DNA from: Ornithodoros turicata
Taxonomy: Eukaryota; Arthropoda; Arachnida; Ixodida; Argasidae
Assembly (NCBI RefSeq): GCF_037126465.1
Contig: NC_088204.1
Coordinates: 61,549,771-61,613,770, forward strand
Length of the DNA: 64,000 nt
Reading direction: 5' to 3'
The position numbers were made by a program, and so were the translations under genes. Numbering within the stretch: position 1 is the first letter of the stretch; every line of letters begins with the position of its first letter. Positions 35,601 through 39,858 of this stretch are shown here, one piece after another. The notes beneath the pieces are model-generated. The model worked only from the letters and a program-made list of their open reading frames with translations. It ran no database searches and was not told the origin of the DNA.

Positions 35601-35971
35601 AGCATTTGTAGGTTTCACACATAATCCCAACCGCCGGAGTACTCCATCAAGTACAATATACAATAAAAAGATTGAGAATAAAGCAATATCACCTTGTCTG
35701 CCTTCGTATCGAAGTATCCGACGCCATCCCACGTCGCAATAAACAGGCTTTGTGCCCTAAACCTGGCACCGAGGGCGAAGTTCTCAGATACCAGGTTGTC
35801 GAAGCGACGCAGCAAGTCTGGCTCTTGGGTCTCCCGGTAAAAGACACGCCCTGCGGCTCTTGTGTCCACATCGCAATAGAGTGGAGCGATGATTGGATAA
35901 GAGAGAGGGAACTGGGCGCTGAAGAACCTGGGCACTTCCGTCAGGAAGGACAGGAGTCCGTTGTCATTCAC
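5483..35971 (-). CDS. nidogen: Nidogen (entactin), 16 exons, N-terminal exon not seen
   Basis: Secreted basement-membrane glycoprotein; in the known family it bridges laminin and type IV collagen. Sixteen minus-strand exons, all with GT/AG borders and consistent phases, sum to 3858 bp (1285 codons plus stop). Vertebrate nidogens are about 1250-1375 residues. Observed order: NIDO domain; one EGF; G2F beta-barrel; a row of EGF-like modules mostly ending in GDG-x-x-C; LDL-receptor class B repeats with [29 protein letters not shown] and HVYWTDW; a C-terminal EGF ending NLVAA. I count about 14 EGF-like modules and no thyroglobulin type-1 (CWCV) module, unlike vertebrate nidogen-1 but in line with EGF-rich arthropod nidogens. 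The signal peptide and first part of the NIDO domain are missing: the highest exon starts in phase 0 at VNDNGLL. The introns hold nearly all the transposons of the left half of the window. Confidence 0.95.
6176..6291 (-). CDS. nidogen: Nidogen exon: end of propeller
   Basis: 116 bp, phase 2 in, phase 1 out; acceptor TTTCCTTTCAG, donor CCAC|GTGAGT. Encodes [18 protein letters not shown] and [16 protein letters not shown]; the LYGIT...QCP motif is conserved in nidogens. Confidence 0.9.
6458..6589. repeat. Near-perfect 132-bp inverted repeat
   Basis: TCCATGATAGGCAAGCCTGA on the left pairs with its complement ending at 6589. The stem includes GACACGTAAACAGACACAAA and the loop is about 12 bp (AAGCCTTTGAG). 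It lies in the intron before the last propeller exon. A relative is at 11328-11421. Confidence 0.9.
6590..6830 (+). repeat. Possible second tRNA-like SINE fragment
   Basis: GTGGGTTCGAGTCC resembles a tRNA B box, and GATGATGTGGGTTC also occurs just left of the hairpin at 6443. No full tRNA-like head, tail or target duplication was found. Confidence 0.3.
6920..7213 (-). CDS. nidogen: Nidogen exon: LDLR class B repeats 3-5
   Basis: 294 bp, phase 2 at both ends; acceptor TCGTCTGCAG. Encodes [40 protein letters not shown] and [14 protein letters not shown]. Of two nearby donors, TATG|GTAAAT keeps the frame with the next exon. Confidence 0.93.
7264..7436. mobile_element. CACTCTTA MITE, subfamily A, 50 bp from a nidogen exon
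   Basis: Starts CACTCTTAAATATGG after TA and ends TTTTTAAGAGTG. The arms are inverted (TAGCCAACCATC against GATGGTTGGCTA). The centre is shortened and contains a 14-C run. Its edge is 50 bp before the acceptor of the 7213-6920 exon. Confidence 0.9.
7440..7892. mobile_element. Degenerate subfamily A copies with a SINE piece
   Basis: Recognisable arm fragments (GAACTTCACCACATAGCACG near 7702; GCGTACGCCTCCCGTTTT near 7801; CGTGCTATGTGGTGAAGTTC near 7869). A reversed SINE body lies at 7608-7680 (GCCGTTGTCGGCCTCACAGA). Confidence 0.6.
7893..8036 (+). mobile_element. tRNA-derived SINE
   Basis: GTGGTTCGAATCCCGGTGCC (B box), then TGTGCTGTCTGGGGTTTTTC and the ATATGTCGGCACAGTTCCC body, truncated at ACGCACATTCCCC. 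Similar to SINEs described from ticks (the Ruka family); the family name is inferred. Confidence 0.75.
8037..8400 (+). mobile_element. 3' end of a retroposon with an AAATA tail
   Basis: T/C-rich sequence followed by a non-coding body and terminal AATAAAATAAATAAATAAAT, typical of a LINE or SINE 3' tail. No reverse transcriptase piece is present. Confidence 0.45.
8430..8590. mobile_element. Degenerate subfamily A MITE
   Basis: GATTATGGTTGGCTAGG and GTGCTACGCGGTGAAG are right-arm motifs; a C run lies at 8444. Confidence 0.5.
8964..9291 (-). CDS. nidogen: Nidogen exon: LDLR class B repeats 1-2
   Basis: 328 bp, phase 1 in, phase 2 out. Encodes [37 protein letters not shown] and [10 protein letters not shown]. 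These YWTD repeats build the six-bladed propeller that in the known family contacts the laminin gamma-1 chain. Confidence 0.94.
9425..9512 (+). mobile_element. LINE 3' tail remnant
   Basis: CATTGTGTCGCGACGTAAAG followed by CCCCGATTTATTAATTAATG looks like the 3' end of a non-LTR element. No coding part is attached. Confidence 0.35.
9721..10047 (-). CDS. nidogen: Nidogen exon: two EGF modules and propeller start
   Basis: 327 bp, phase 1 at both ends. Encodes [16 protein letters not shown] and [16 protein letters not shown] modules. It then enters the beta-propeller with [18 protein letters not shown]. The donor used (AAGA|GTACG) is the only one giving the phase needed by the next exon. Confidence 0.88.
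10909..11163 (-). CDS. nidogen: Nidogen exon: two EGF modules
   Basis: 255 bp, phase 1 at both ends; acceptor ATTCTGTTCGCAG, donor CGAG|GTAGG. Encodes [20 protein letters not shown], then [14 protein letters not shown]; both modules close with GDGxxC. Confidence 0.92.
11328..11421. repeat. 94-bp inverted repeat related to the one at 6458
   Basis: CGAATAACCGAGAGACACGG pairs with the CCGTGTCTCTCGGTTGTTCG end. The stem interior AGACACGGGACACGCAGGC and CAAACACAAAGAA resembles the hairpin at 6458-6589 (ACACGTAAACAGACACAAAC). Confidence 0.85.
11696..12277. mobile_element. MITE with ~105-bp inverted ends (CACTGTAAAAA)
   Basis: Left arm CACTGTAAAAA..TGTAATTTTACACACAAGTG and right arm (reverse) share TAATTTTAC, CACAAGTGACTG, TTGCCGGCATA and TTTGGAGTGCACACTG. 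It is interrupted by the MITE at 11832-12116. Confidence 0.8.
11832..12116. mobile_element. MITE (TA-CCC.AGTCA.ACGGCA ends) nested in another MITE
   Basis: TA flanks both sides. The inverted arms share AGCGGAACGGCCGTTACTTC and CACCTGCAGTCCAACCAT. The inner part is CACTCTTA-like (TTTGTTGAAAACAGGAGGCG). The end sequence resembles the 20163-20606 element. Confidence 0.75.
12301..12549. mobile_element. CACTCTAA MITE, subfamily B, intact
   Basis: TA duplications at 12299-12300 and 12550-12551; ends CACTCTAAAAACAGAACTTC and CTCTTTTTAGAGTG. Arms pair through ATGATAGGGTTATCGCTTTT (with small differences); the centre has GGCGTACGCCTTTTTGT. Confidence 0.92.
12788..13168 (-). CDS. nidogen: Nidogen exon: three EGF modules
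   Basis: 381 bp, phase 1 at both ends; acceptor ATCCACCCGCAG, donor GAAC|GTGAGT. Modules start [26 protein letters not shown] and [13 protein letters not shown]. It resembles the 15.1-15.5 kb exon module by module ([14 protein letters not shown] against [14 protein letters not shown]), so the two exons look like a duplication. Confidence 0.92.
14119..14951. mobile_element. hAT-type non-autonomous transposon, intact
   Basis: Ends CAGGGAAGGGTAACGG and CGTTATCCTTCCCTG are inverted. A perfect 8-bp duplication, CGCGCAGC, lies at 14111-14118 and 14952-14959. Subterminal arrays of GGTAACGGAAACAG-like hexamers sit at both ends. No transposase frame. A second copy is at 50554-51385. Confidence 0.92.
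14665..14682. repeat. AT microsatellite
   Basis: (AT)n of about 18 bp inside the hAT element. Confidence 0.8.
15089..15466 (-). CDS. nidogen: Nidogen exon: three EGF modules
   Basis: 378 bp, phase 1 at both ends; acceptor TATCCTTTTGCAG, donor ATCG|GTACG. Three modules start [26 protein letters not shown] and [10 protein letters not shown]. Each ends in GDG followed by the last cysteine. Confidence 0.92.
16048..16190 (+). mobile_element. Possible hAT end fragment (CAGTGGCGTAGCC)
   Basis: CAGTGGCGTAGCCAGAGGGA resembles a common hAT terminal sequence; the C run near 16170 may be the other subterminal part. No matching opposite end. Confidence 0.4.
16277..16399 (-). CDS. nidogen: Nidogen exon: calcium-binding-type EGF
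   Basis: 123 bp, phase 1 at both ends; acceptor ATCAACGCAG, donor TCAGA|GTGAGT. Encodes [32 protein letters not shown] and TGDGLHC. The DMDEC start and the N...GSF pattern match cbEGF modules. Confidence 0.9.
16710..16859 (-). CDS. nidogen: Nidogen exon: EGF module
   Basis: 150 bp, phase 1 at both ends. Reads [32 protein letters not shown] and [11 protein letters not shown]. The module is atypical towards its end, with CTTC instead of the GDGxxC close. Too short and lacking a start codon, so easily missed by open-frame scans. Confidence 0.88.
17075..17530 (-). mobile_element. Truncated CAGGGTGTTTC MITE
   Basis: Begins TA-CCGGGTGTCTCAGG, then GGCTGAATAATTCATAGACA; it continues with internal sequence matching the reverse complement of the right half of 49251-50133. 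The opposite end is missing. Confidence 0.7.
17810..17995. mobile_element. Degenerate subfamily A MITE
   Basis: GATATCGTTCTCATTTCTGA, GTCGGGCGTACG and AGGCGTACGCCC mark two facing arms; the ends are eroded. Confidence 0.55.
18038..18285. mobile_element. CACTCTTA MITE, subfamily A, intact
   Basis: TA-CATTCTTAAAAATGAG to TTTCTAAGAGTG-TA. Mirror arms read AGCACGCTCCTAGCCAACCA and TGGTTGGCTAGGAGTGTGC. Centre: CAAAAAAGGCGTACGCCTCC. Confidence 0.9.
18710..18842. mobile_element. Subfamily A MITE, left half
   Basis: CACTCTTAAAAATGAACTTC through GAGGCGTACGCCTTTTTTG; it stops at the centre (AAGTGTCACAAA). Confidence 0.75.
19212..19460. mobile_element. CACTCTTA MITE, subfamily A, intact
   Basis: TA duplications at 19210-19211 and 19461-19462. 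Near-perfect palindrome with CGATTTTTGTGACAATTATG-like centre and CTCCCGTTTTCAACAAATCA on the right arm. Confidence 0.92.
19534..19818. mobile_element. MITE, subfamily D
   Basis: Shares GGTGGTAAAAGCAGTTATCA, ATATATCCAAATTGCTAC and AAAAAGGCGTACG with 62500-62789. The ends are eroded (ATCTAAG..CTAAGAGCG). Confidence 0.8.
20163..20606. mobile_element. MITE with CCCCTGTCACACGGGC ends
   Basis: TA at 20161-20162 and 20607-20608. Ends CCCCTGTCACACGGGCATTT and AAATGCCCGTGTGACAGGGG are an 18+ bp inverted repeat. The subterminal motif GATCGGAT/TTCGAT recurs. It ends 66 bp from the nidogen exon at 20672, with no coding capacity. Confidence 0.9.
20672..20896 (-). CDS. nidogen: Nidogen exon: G2F beta-barrel, third part
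   Basis: 225 bp, phase 1 at both ends; acceptor GGCTTCCTCCCAG, donor CAGTG|GTAAG. Encodes [20 protein letters not shown], then [20 protein letters not shown] and TIAPLSG. It matches the last G2F strands (TISFEQC, IVRYA). Confidence 0.9.
21034..21272. mobile_element. Mosaic MITE: subfamily A left arm, B-like right arm
   Basis: TA flanks. The left arm reads CACTCTTAAAAATGAAC with the A motif CACGCTCCTAGCCACCCA. The right arm has the B motif GATAACCCTATCATTCTTGG. The centre is AATAGGCTCCGCCTCCCG. Confidence 0.85.
21375..21680. mobile_element. Subfamily B MITE plus a partial duplicate
   Basis: Palindrome around GGGGGCGTACGCCTTTTTGT and AAAAAGGCGTGCTCCCCC, then CTGTTTTTAGAGTG. A second right-end piece (GGTTTTTAGAGTG) follows. 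Confidence 0.75.
22062..23367 (-). mobile_element. mariner transposon, full length but frame-broken
   Basis: 1306 bp with inverted ends CGAGGGGTGTTCAAGTCAAA and TTTGACTTGAACACCCCTCG. The right side has TA; the left TA is CA. Two overlapping minus-strand frames cover the transposase: 23421-22777 gives the helix-turn-helix half ([20 protein letters not shown]) and 22837-22166 the catalytic half ([23 protein letters not shown]). A frameshift separates them, and a 10-G run near 22333 adds another. Inactive. Confidence 0.92.
22166..23241 (-). pseudogene. mariner transposase pseudogene
   Basis: Contains the WVHHF...NARPHTAH-type DDE/D motifs in changed form (NA to IA at the second), a frameshift near 22800 and a disrupted C-terminus. 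A DDE/D transposase of about 345 residues is expected for this family. Confidence 0.88.
24012..24212 (-). CDS. nidogen: Nidogen exon: G2F beta-barrel, second part
   Basis: 201 bp, phase 1 at both ends; acceptor AATGTGCAG, donor CTTG|GTATG. Encodes [20 protein letters not shown] and [20 protein letters not shown]. An N-glycosylation sequon (NRT) is visible. Confidence 0.93.
24440..24535. mobile_element. Subfamily B MITE remnant
   Basis: TTTAAATCACAAGTGATAAC and TGTTTTTAGAGCGTG only. Confidence 0.4.
24960..25466 (+). mobile_element. LINE 3' end with CAA tail
   Basis: Around 25155 a frame reads [20 protein letters not shown], the C-terminal zinc-knuckle-like end of non-LTR ORF2 proteins. It is followed by about 90 bp of UTR and (CAA)5 at 25449-25465. 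A GAAGAA stretch disrupts the frame upstream. Confidence 0.6.
25518..26940 (+). mobile_element. Decayed Gypsy-type LTR retrotransposon remnant (gag, protease)
   Basis: CAATAAAGACGTCA followed by TGGCGCAGTCGACAGG resembles an LTR end and primer-binding site. Next come gag-like text ([55 protein letters not shown]), a broken zinc knuckle near 26680 and a protease-like piece with a changed catalytic triplet (NTGCGRSL). CAATAAAGACATAACA ends it. Several frameshifts and stops; no reverse transcriptase. Confidence 0.65.
27217..27459 (-). CDS. nidogen: Nidogen exon: G2F beta-barrel, first part
   Basis: 243 bp, phase 1 at both ends; acceptor GTTGTTGCAG, donor ACCG|GTTGG. Encodes [38 protein letters not shown] and [13 protein letters not shown], close to G2F sequences. 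In the known family G2F binds perlecan and collagen IV. Confidence 0.94.
27965..28212. mobile_element. CACTCTTA-type MITE, diverged
   Basis: GAGCTTCACCACACAACACG..CTATTTGTGACAATTACCAT..AAAAAGGCGTACGCC..GATGAAGTTCTGTTTT. The ends are eroded. Confidence 0.7.
28212..28370 (+). mobile_element. tRNA-derived SINE, 5' truncated
   Basis: CTGTCAGACATACGTCGGCA to GAGGCCGACATCGGCAAGCC and a CTACCACCATC tail. Confidence 0.75.
28499..28716. mobile_element. Subfamily A MITE, damaged
   Basis: CTTAAAAATGAACTCCACCG left arm, AAAAAGGCGTATGCCTTCCG right arm; right end eroded. Confidence 0.75.
28720..29209. mobile_element. Subfamily A MITE interrupted by a subfamily B MITE
   Basis: The left part runs 28720-28923 (ending GGTTGGCTA) and the right part 29172-29209 (TAGGAGCGTGTTATGCGG). 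Removing the insert and one TA restores the consensus GGCTAGGAGCG. Confidence 0.92.
28924..29171. mobile_element. Subfamily B MITE nested in subfamily A
   Basis: CACTCTAAAAACAGAGCTTC to GATCTGTTTTTAGAGTG, flanked by duplicated TA. Its arms carry GAGGCGTACGCCTTTTTGTG. Confidence 0.92.
29376..29575. mobile_element. Subfamily A-like MITE, partial
   Basis: CACTTTCAAAAAGAACTTCA on the left and AAAAAGGCGTACGCCCTGCA on the right; abutted by the next element. Confidence 0.65.
29576..29823. mobile_element. CACTCTAA MITE, mosaic
   Basis: Left end CACTCTAAAAACAGAGCTTC (B), interior A-like, right end AATTTTAGGAGTG. It ends about 107 bp from the nidogen exon at 29930. Confidence 0.75.
29930..30144 (-). 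CDS. nidogen: Nidogen exon: end of NIDO domain and first EGF
   Basis: 215 bp, phase 2 in, phase 1 out. Begins [20 protein letters not shown], the NIDO C-terminal strand. An EGF module follows with six cysteines ([12 protein letters not shown]...[15 protein letters not shown]). Donor AACG|GTAAC. Confidence 0.93.
30732..32350. repeat. 162-bp tandem repeat, 10 copies, trimeric higher-order repeat
   Basis: CCAGTAAACCACAAACGTCT starts at 30732, 30894, 31056, 31218, 31380, 31542, 31704, 31866, 32028 and 32190, a constant 162-bp step. Type A monomers (GGACATCCAGAGG..TACACAGTGG) are 2, 5 and 8. Type B (GGACAATCAGAGG..TACACCGTGG) are 3, 4, 6, 7, 9 and 10. This gives an A-B-B unit of 486 bp. Each monomer has the hairpin GGATGTCTAGTAGACATCC. 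Confidence 0.95.
33107..33280 (-). repeat. Diverged inverted copy of the 162-bp monomer
   Basis: TCCAGAGGACATGCATTTAT, GATGAGCTTCCGACGATCCA and AATAGACGTTTGTGGTTTAC are the monomer motifs in reverse order. It is much less similar than the array copies are to each other. Confidence 0.85.
33509..33602 (+). mobile_element. SINE body fragment
   Basis: GACAAATGTCGGTGCCAGTT through CGCATGGCCGACCAC; the head is absent. Confidence 0.65.
33605..33843. mobile_element. CACTCTTA MITE, subfamily A with GGCTCC centre
   Basis: CACTCCTAAAAATGAACTTC to ATTTTTAAGAGTG-TA. The centre is GGCGGAGCCTATTCTGTGCC and AAAATAGGCTCCGCCTCC, as in the copy at 21034. Confidence 0.88.
33979..34062 (-). mobile_element. SINE 3' part with GTG/CAC tail
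   Basis: (GTG)9 then ATAGGGCTTGCCGTTGTCGG and CAACGTCACGACTCACGCCC. On the minus strand this is the SINE 3' end and CAC-rich tail. Confidence 0.75.
34130..34735 (+). repeat. Dispersed repeat, inverted partner of 3893-4330
   Basis: Shares several blocks with the reverse complement of 3893-4330 (see that entry). It carries about 330 bp of extra sequence at 34327-34660. Confidence 0.7.
34920..35140 (-). CDS. nidogen: Nidogen exon: NIDO domain, second part
   Basis: 221 bp, starts phase 0, ends phase 2. Acceptor CCTGTGACAG, donor GACAG|GTCAG. Encodes [20 protein letters not shown], then the tryptophan-containing segment and ...QLLNLDR, which completes across the junction. Confidence 0.93.
35693..35971 (-). 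CDS. nidogen: Nidogen exon: NIDO domain, first part seen
   Basis: 279 bp, phase 0 at both ends; acceptor TTCCACGCAG and donor CAAG|GTGAT. Encodes [10 protein letters not shown] through [19 protein letters not shown] to [17 protein letters not shown]. The APLYCDVDT...VFYRE and TWDGVGYF segments are NIDO-domain signatures. The preceding exon should end in phase 0. Confidence 0.93.
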
Positions 35972-36057
35972 CTGCGTGGAACACCAGGGAATGTGTCAGT
36001 CGAGATCATTTTAACCTTAGTCCATGAGTTGTACACGTGCGTTGTCTGTAACAGTGG

Positions 36058-36735
36058 GTGAAGCCGATTGATTCTACAAATTTTGCTCTGGTCTCCCTTC
36101 AAATCCGCGTATTGATCTTTCGCCTTTTGGGGCCAGATCTTTCGCGGTGGAGGGAGGCGAAAGGGAGCCGGACCTTCATATATGGAGAAGGGCCCCTTGA
36201 TAACGCGGTCCGCCCCTGGGTGGGCCGTGTCTTTGACTGGTACTGCCGATAAAAAGGTCGACGGGGCAGTACCGCTTGCGGTGCTGTTACGGGAAAGAAT
36301 TTTATTCTTTCTTTTGCGAATTATGAGGGATGTTTGCCATTGGTAGTTCCCACTCTACCATTTTAGCACGAGGGTAGTACTATTTTTGAAGCGTGATGTG
36401 GGCAAGCCTGCGCTTGTCCCATCCTGCAGTTGGCAATTCTATCACTGGAGAGGGTCCTCCTAGATAACGCGGTCAGGTCCCGGGTGGGCCGTGTCTTTGA
36501 ACGCGCGGCCTATAAAACAGTCGTCGGGACAGTATCCTTTTCGGTGCTGTTCCCGGAAAGATATTTTTCTAAAATCCCTTCAGATCGACGTTCTAATGAT
36601 CGTCGTGGAGGGAGACAAAGTAGTACATGCCTGCTCTTCGTTTTCAGGGCGAGCGCAGTGTTACTCTTGAGATGTGATGTGGGCAAGCGTTGTGCTTGTC
36701 CCATCCTAGAGTTGGCGATACAAACACATGCACTG
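36058..36735 (+). repeat. Two tandem ~300-480 bp LTR-like units with TATA boxes
   Basis: GATAACGCGGTC, GGGTGGGCCGTGTCTTTGA and CGGTGCTGTT..CGGGAAAG occur twice (about 36198 and 36463). Each has an AT box between them (GATAAAAAGG; TATAAAACAG). GTGATGTGGGCAAGC also repeats (36393, 36677). The order AT box then a conserved downstream block is like an LTR promoter; no flanking retroelement genes. Confidence 0.55.
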
Positions 36736-36742
36736 TTAAAAC

Positions 36743-36884
36743 AAAGGGTGGTGGTGGTGGTGGTGATAGGGCTTGCCGTTGTCGGCCTCACGTATGTGTT
36801 GCAACGTCACGACTCACGCCCTGGAGCAATGTGCGTCCTGGGCCGACTTCTAAGGGAACTGTGCCGACATATGTCTGAAAGCGT
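36743..36884 (-). mobile_element. SINE, 5' truncated
   Basis: GTGGTGGTGGTGGTGATAGG, GCCGTTGTCGGCCTCACGTA, CCGACTTCTAAGGGAACTGT and ATATGTCTGAAAGCGTCTG; cut by the following MITE. Confidence 0.8.
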
Positions 36885-37121
36885 CTGTTAAAACAAAACT
36901 TCACAACATAGCACGCTCCTAGCCAACCATCATTCCGAATGATATCATTGTGTGTCCTGATTTGTTCAAAACAGGGGGAAGCGCCTATCTGGGTCGAGCA
37001 TAATGTGTCTGAGATAGGCGCCTCCACCCATTTTCAACAAATCAATGCACAGAATGATACCATTTGGAATGGTGGTTGGCTATCGGAGCGTGCTATGTGG
37101 TGAAATTCTGTTTTAACAGTG
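36885..37121. mobile_element. CACTGTTA MITE, subfamily C
   Basis: Left end CTGTTAAAACAAAACTTC, right end AATTCTGTTTTAACAGTG-TA. The centre is CGCCTATCTGGGTCGAGCAT and GAGATAGGCGCCTCC instead of the GGCGTACGCC core. Confidence 0.85.
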
Positions 37122-37127
37122 TAGGTA

Positions 37128-37564
37128 CACTCTAAAAACTGAACTTCACCTCATAGCACGCCAACCATTGCCACGAATGATAGGGTTGTCGCTTCTGATT
37201 CGAAGAGAAAGGGAGGCGCAGAGCCGTAGCGAGGCCAGTTTGCGCCAGGGGCAAGTCAAATCTGAAGAGTCTCAGGAGAGTCAAAACTGTCTTCATTCCT
37301 ACTTTATACTGTCCAACCAACCAGCCAGGGATTGCCGTTCGGCGCCATCCCTGGCGAGGGCGCCCGGGGCGGCTGCCCCTCTTGCACCACCCTCGCTACG
37401 GCTCTGGGGAGGCGTACACCTTTTTGTATCAATTATCATATATCCAAATTAACACAAAAAGGCGTACGCCTCCCTTTCTCTTCAAATCAGAAGCGATAAC
37501 CTTATCATTCGTGGCAATGTTTGGCGCAGAGCGTGCTCTGCGGTGATGTTCAGTTTTTAGAGTG
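37128..37564. mobile_element. Subfamily B MITE interrupted by a hAT element
   Basis: TA-CACTCTAAAAACTGAACTT to GTTCAGTTTTTAGAGTG-TA. Without 37219-37406 and one 8-bp repeat the arm reads GGGAGGCGTACACC as in other copies. Confidence 0.9.
37219..37406. mobile_element. 188-bp hAT MITE with perfect 8-bp duplication
   Basis: Ends CAGAGCCGTAGCGAGG and CCTCGCTACGGCTCTG are exact inverted repeats. GGGAGGCG is duplicated at 37211-37218 and 37407-37414. GC-rich interior, no frame. Confidence 0.95.
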
Positions 37565-37575
37565 TAATTAATCTA

Positions 37576-37723
37576 CACTCTTAGAAGTGAACTTCACCAC
37601 ATAGCACGCTCCTTTACGTGTTACGTGTTTCCCGTTTACAACAAATCAGGGCAGATAACGATATCATTCGAGATGATGGTTGGCTAGGAGCGTGCTATGT
37701 TGTGAAGTTCACTTCTAAGAGTG
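37576..37723. mobile_element. Subfamily A MITE with internal deletion
   Basis: CACTCTTAGAAGTGAACTTC to ACTTCTAAGAGTG, TA on both sides. Only 148 bp: most of the left arm and the GGCGTACGCC core are missing. Confidence 0.88.
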
Positions 37724-37729
37724 TAGGAC

Positions 37730-37950
37730 CGCAAACCGAGTGGACACTTGTATGATCTGGTCTCCTTCAAATTCGCGTTGTAAAGTTCGCCCAGGAAGGG
37801 GACAACACACTGAGCCTGCTCTTCGTTTTACGGCGAGAGCATTTCTGAAACGCGATGTGGTCAAGCATTGCGCATTGCCCATACTCCAATCTTTAATAAA
37901 ATATTTGTGTGCCAACGGTTGAGGTACCGACCAGTGCCCTCTCACCCTAG
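37730..37950 (+). repeat. Third LTR-like unit fragment
   Basis: GATCTGGTCTCCTTCAAATT, GCCTGCTCTTCGTTTTACGG and GAAACGCGATGTGGTCAAGC align with pieces of 36058-36735. An AATAAAA follows at about 37896. Confidence 0.5.
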
Positions 37951-39184
37951 ATGCAAAAAGCAGGTTCACCGTGTTCTCACCTCCCCGGTGAAAATTACTA
38001 TTAGCAGTAATTTTTTAGCGATGTCATGATCATGCTCCAGTCTTTAATAAAGGGCAGCAACGAATGCAGCAAATACGCAGTAAGTTTGGGCAGGTAATCA
38101 TGGCACTGTAGAAATTTCGCTGTACTACAGTATCGTAGGACAGACGCCATCGGTTCATGTATACCCTAGAATGTCCATGATCATGGGGATGGAGGCAGAC
38201 ATGCAAAGTTATTACGCGGAGAGGTTAGTCGAAGTTATGTATGTGATTGCTCCTCCTTCGATGGCACAATCGACTGTGCCCAGAAGTATAATAACATAAC
38301 TAAATAAATGAGTGCCTGCTACTCCGCGTTCATTTTTTCCTGTGGCTGCAGGCAGTAGCCGCGGCGTTACTGGTGATGTGGCAGTCAAGGAAACGCAGTC
38401 AATGCAGTCCAAGACGAGAAACCCAGCCCGTGTCCATCGTATAAAGGCGTCTGCATGACAAAACGTTGGAACGCTGAATTGCTCCAGGGCCCTAGGAAAT
38501 CTTTCAGATTTAATGGGCCGGTGGTGATCTTGAGCGAAGCTAACCGTAAACAGGATCTCAGTCGTTCGTATGCAGCACAGCGTAGGGTTATGTGCTCAGT
38601 GTCCGCTATACTGCGTCACAGGTGTAACAACTCGGGAAGCAACATTTCATCATTCTGTACATCCTGTGAGGCGTTTCGGCAACATTCAGATGAAGTCGAT
38701 CATGGAGCTACTAGCGGAGTGTCTTGCTCATAGGCCCTTTACGTTGTGGGAGCTAGAGTTCCTGCAGTCTTGCCGTCGTCGTTCTCGCTTACGTAACGAT
38801 GGAGCGATGTTCAAGTTAAGTTTGACGCGATCCGTACACGAGTACGGGTTCCGCATAAATCACTGGTACCATGGCTTGCACTGGTTAAAGTGTGGATCAG
38901 ATATAAGTTATTTTTCTAATAAACAGTGAAAATGGGTTGAGTTATATAAGTCCTGCTTTTATGACCCAATTTCTATCGCTGCTGGTGGGTGGGCATGTGG
39001 TGAGTGAGCCATGACCTACGAGTTCTTCTCTCAGGAGACACTGTTCCATTATTCTAACTCAACATTTAAAAAAAAAGTCTATAACACATTTATTTCCCGA
39101 TTTGCGTAATACAGTAGAATATATAATTACAATTAGAATACAATATAATAGAAATAGAAAGACAAAAATGGAAACGTATAGGTC
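37951..39184. other. No recognised gene
   Basis: Mixed sequence with short frames and no domain signature. GGAGAGGTTAGTCGAAGTTA near 38219 and a similar GAGAGGTTGGTCACAGAGAA near 42642 may be one old repeat. Confidence 0.4.
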
Positions 39185-39560
39185 GCACTGGTGCGACCAG
39201 CTGTTCCAGGACGCTTGACGTGTGGAAGCACTGAATGAGTTAAAAGATGTGGACACCATGTGGTCTAAAACCATGTGGACAGGCGACGTCATGAATCACT
39301 CGTTCCTCGCGCTAATCGACCCCAACTGCAGCTACTGCCTCCCATCGAAGATGCCAAGGCCGTTAGAGTCCGTCATCCATCGCCTGCGACTCAACGTCCC
39401 GTTCGCAGCAGCATTACTCCATAAGATAGGTGTCGTTGGATCGCCGAACTGTTCAACTTGCGGAACTGTGGAGAACACGGAGCACGTGCTGGTCACCTGC
39501 CGACGCTTCGACTCTAGCCGACGAACACTGAAGAACGCCCTCGCGAAACTTGACAATTGA
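39185..39560 (+). mobile_element. LINE ORF2 C-terminal fragment
   Basis: Frame 39222-39560 reads SKMPRPLESVIHRLRLNVPF, HKIGVVGSPNCSTCGTVENT and EHVLVTCRRFDSSRRTL. The CSxCG...EHVLxxC arrangement is typical of the end of I/Jockey-type LINE proteins. Confidence 0.75.
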
Positions 39561-39858
39561 CCTTTTAGTGTTGAGAAGGTACTGGGGAGCTGGCAACGGC
39601 AGCACTAGCAACCTGCACTGTGTACACTGGTGACCTACCTAAAGGACATACGTGTTGAGTAATACAGTTTGGTTAGATTGCGCTCGCGCACTACCGTTGA
39701 CATCCATCTGTCCGTGCCGCCGACAGTGGAGGCAAAACAAATATGATCCGCCGCCGACCACAATGCCGGTGTTCAGCTGCCTCAAGCAACAGAAATCGTT
39801 TCCAGTCAAGATAGTTCCTGGGACACAATCTCACAACACGTGCCGCCACATGATTCTA

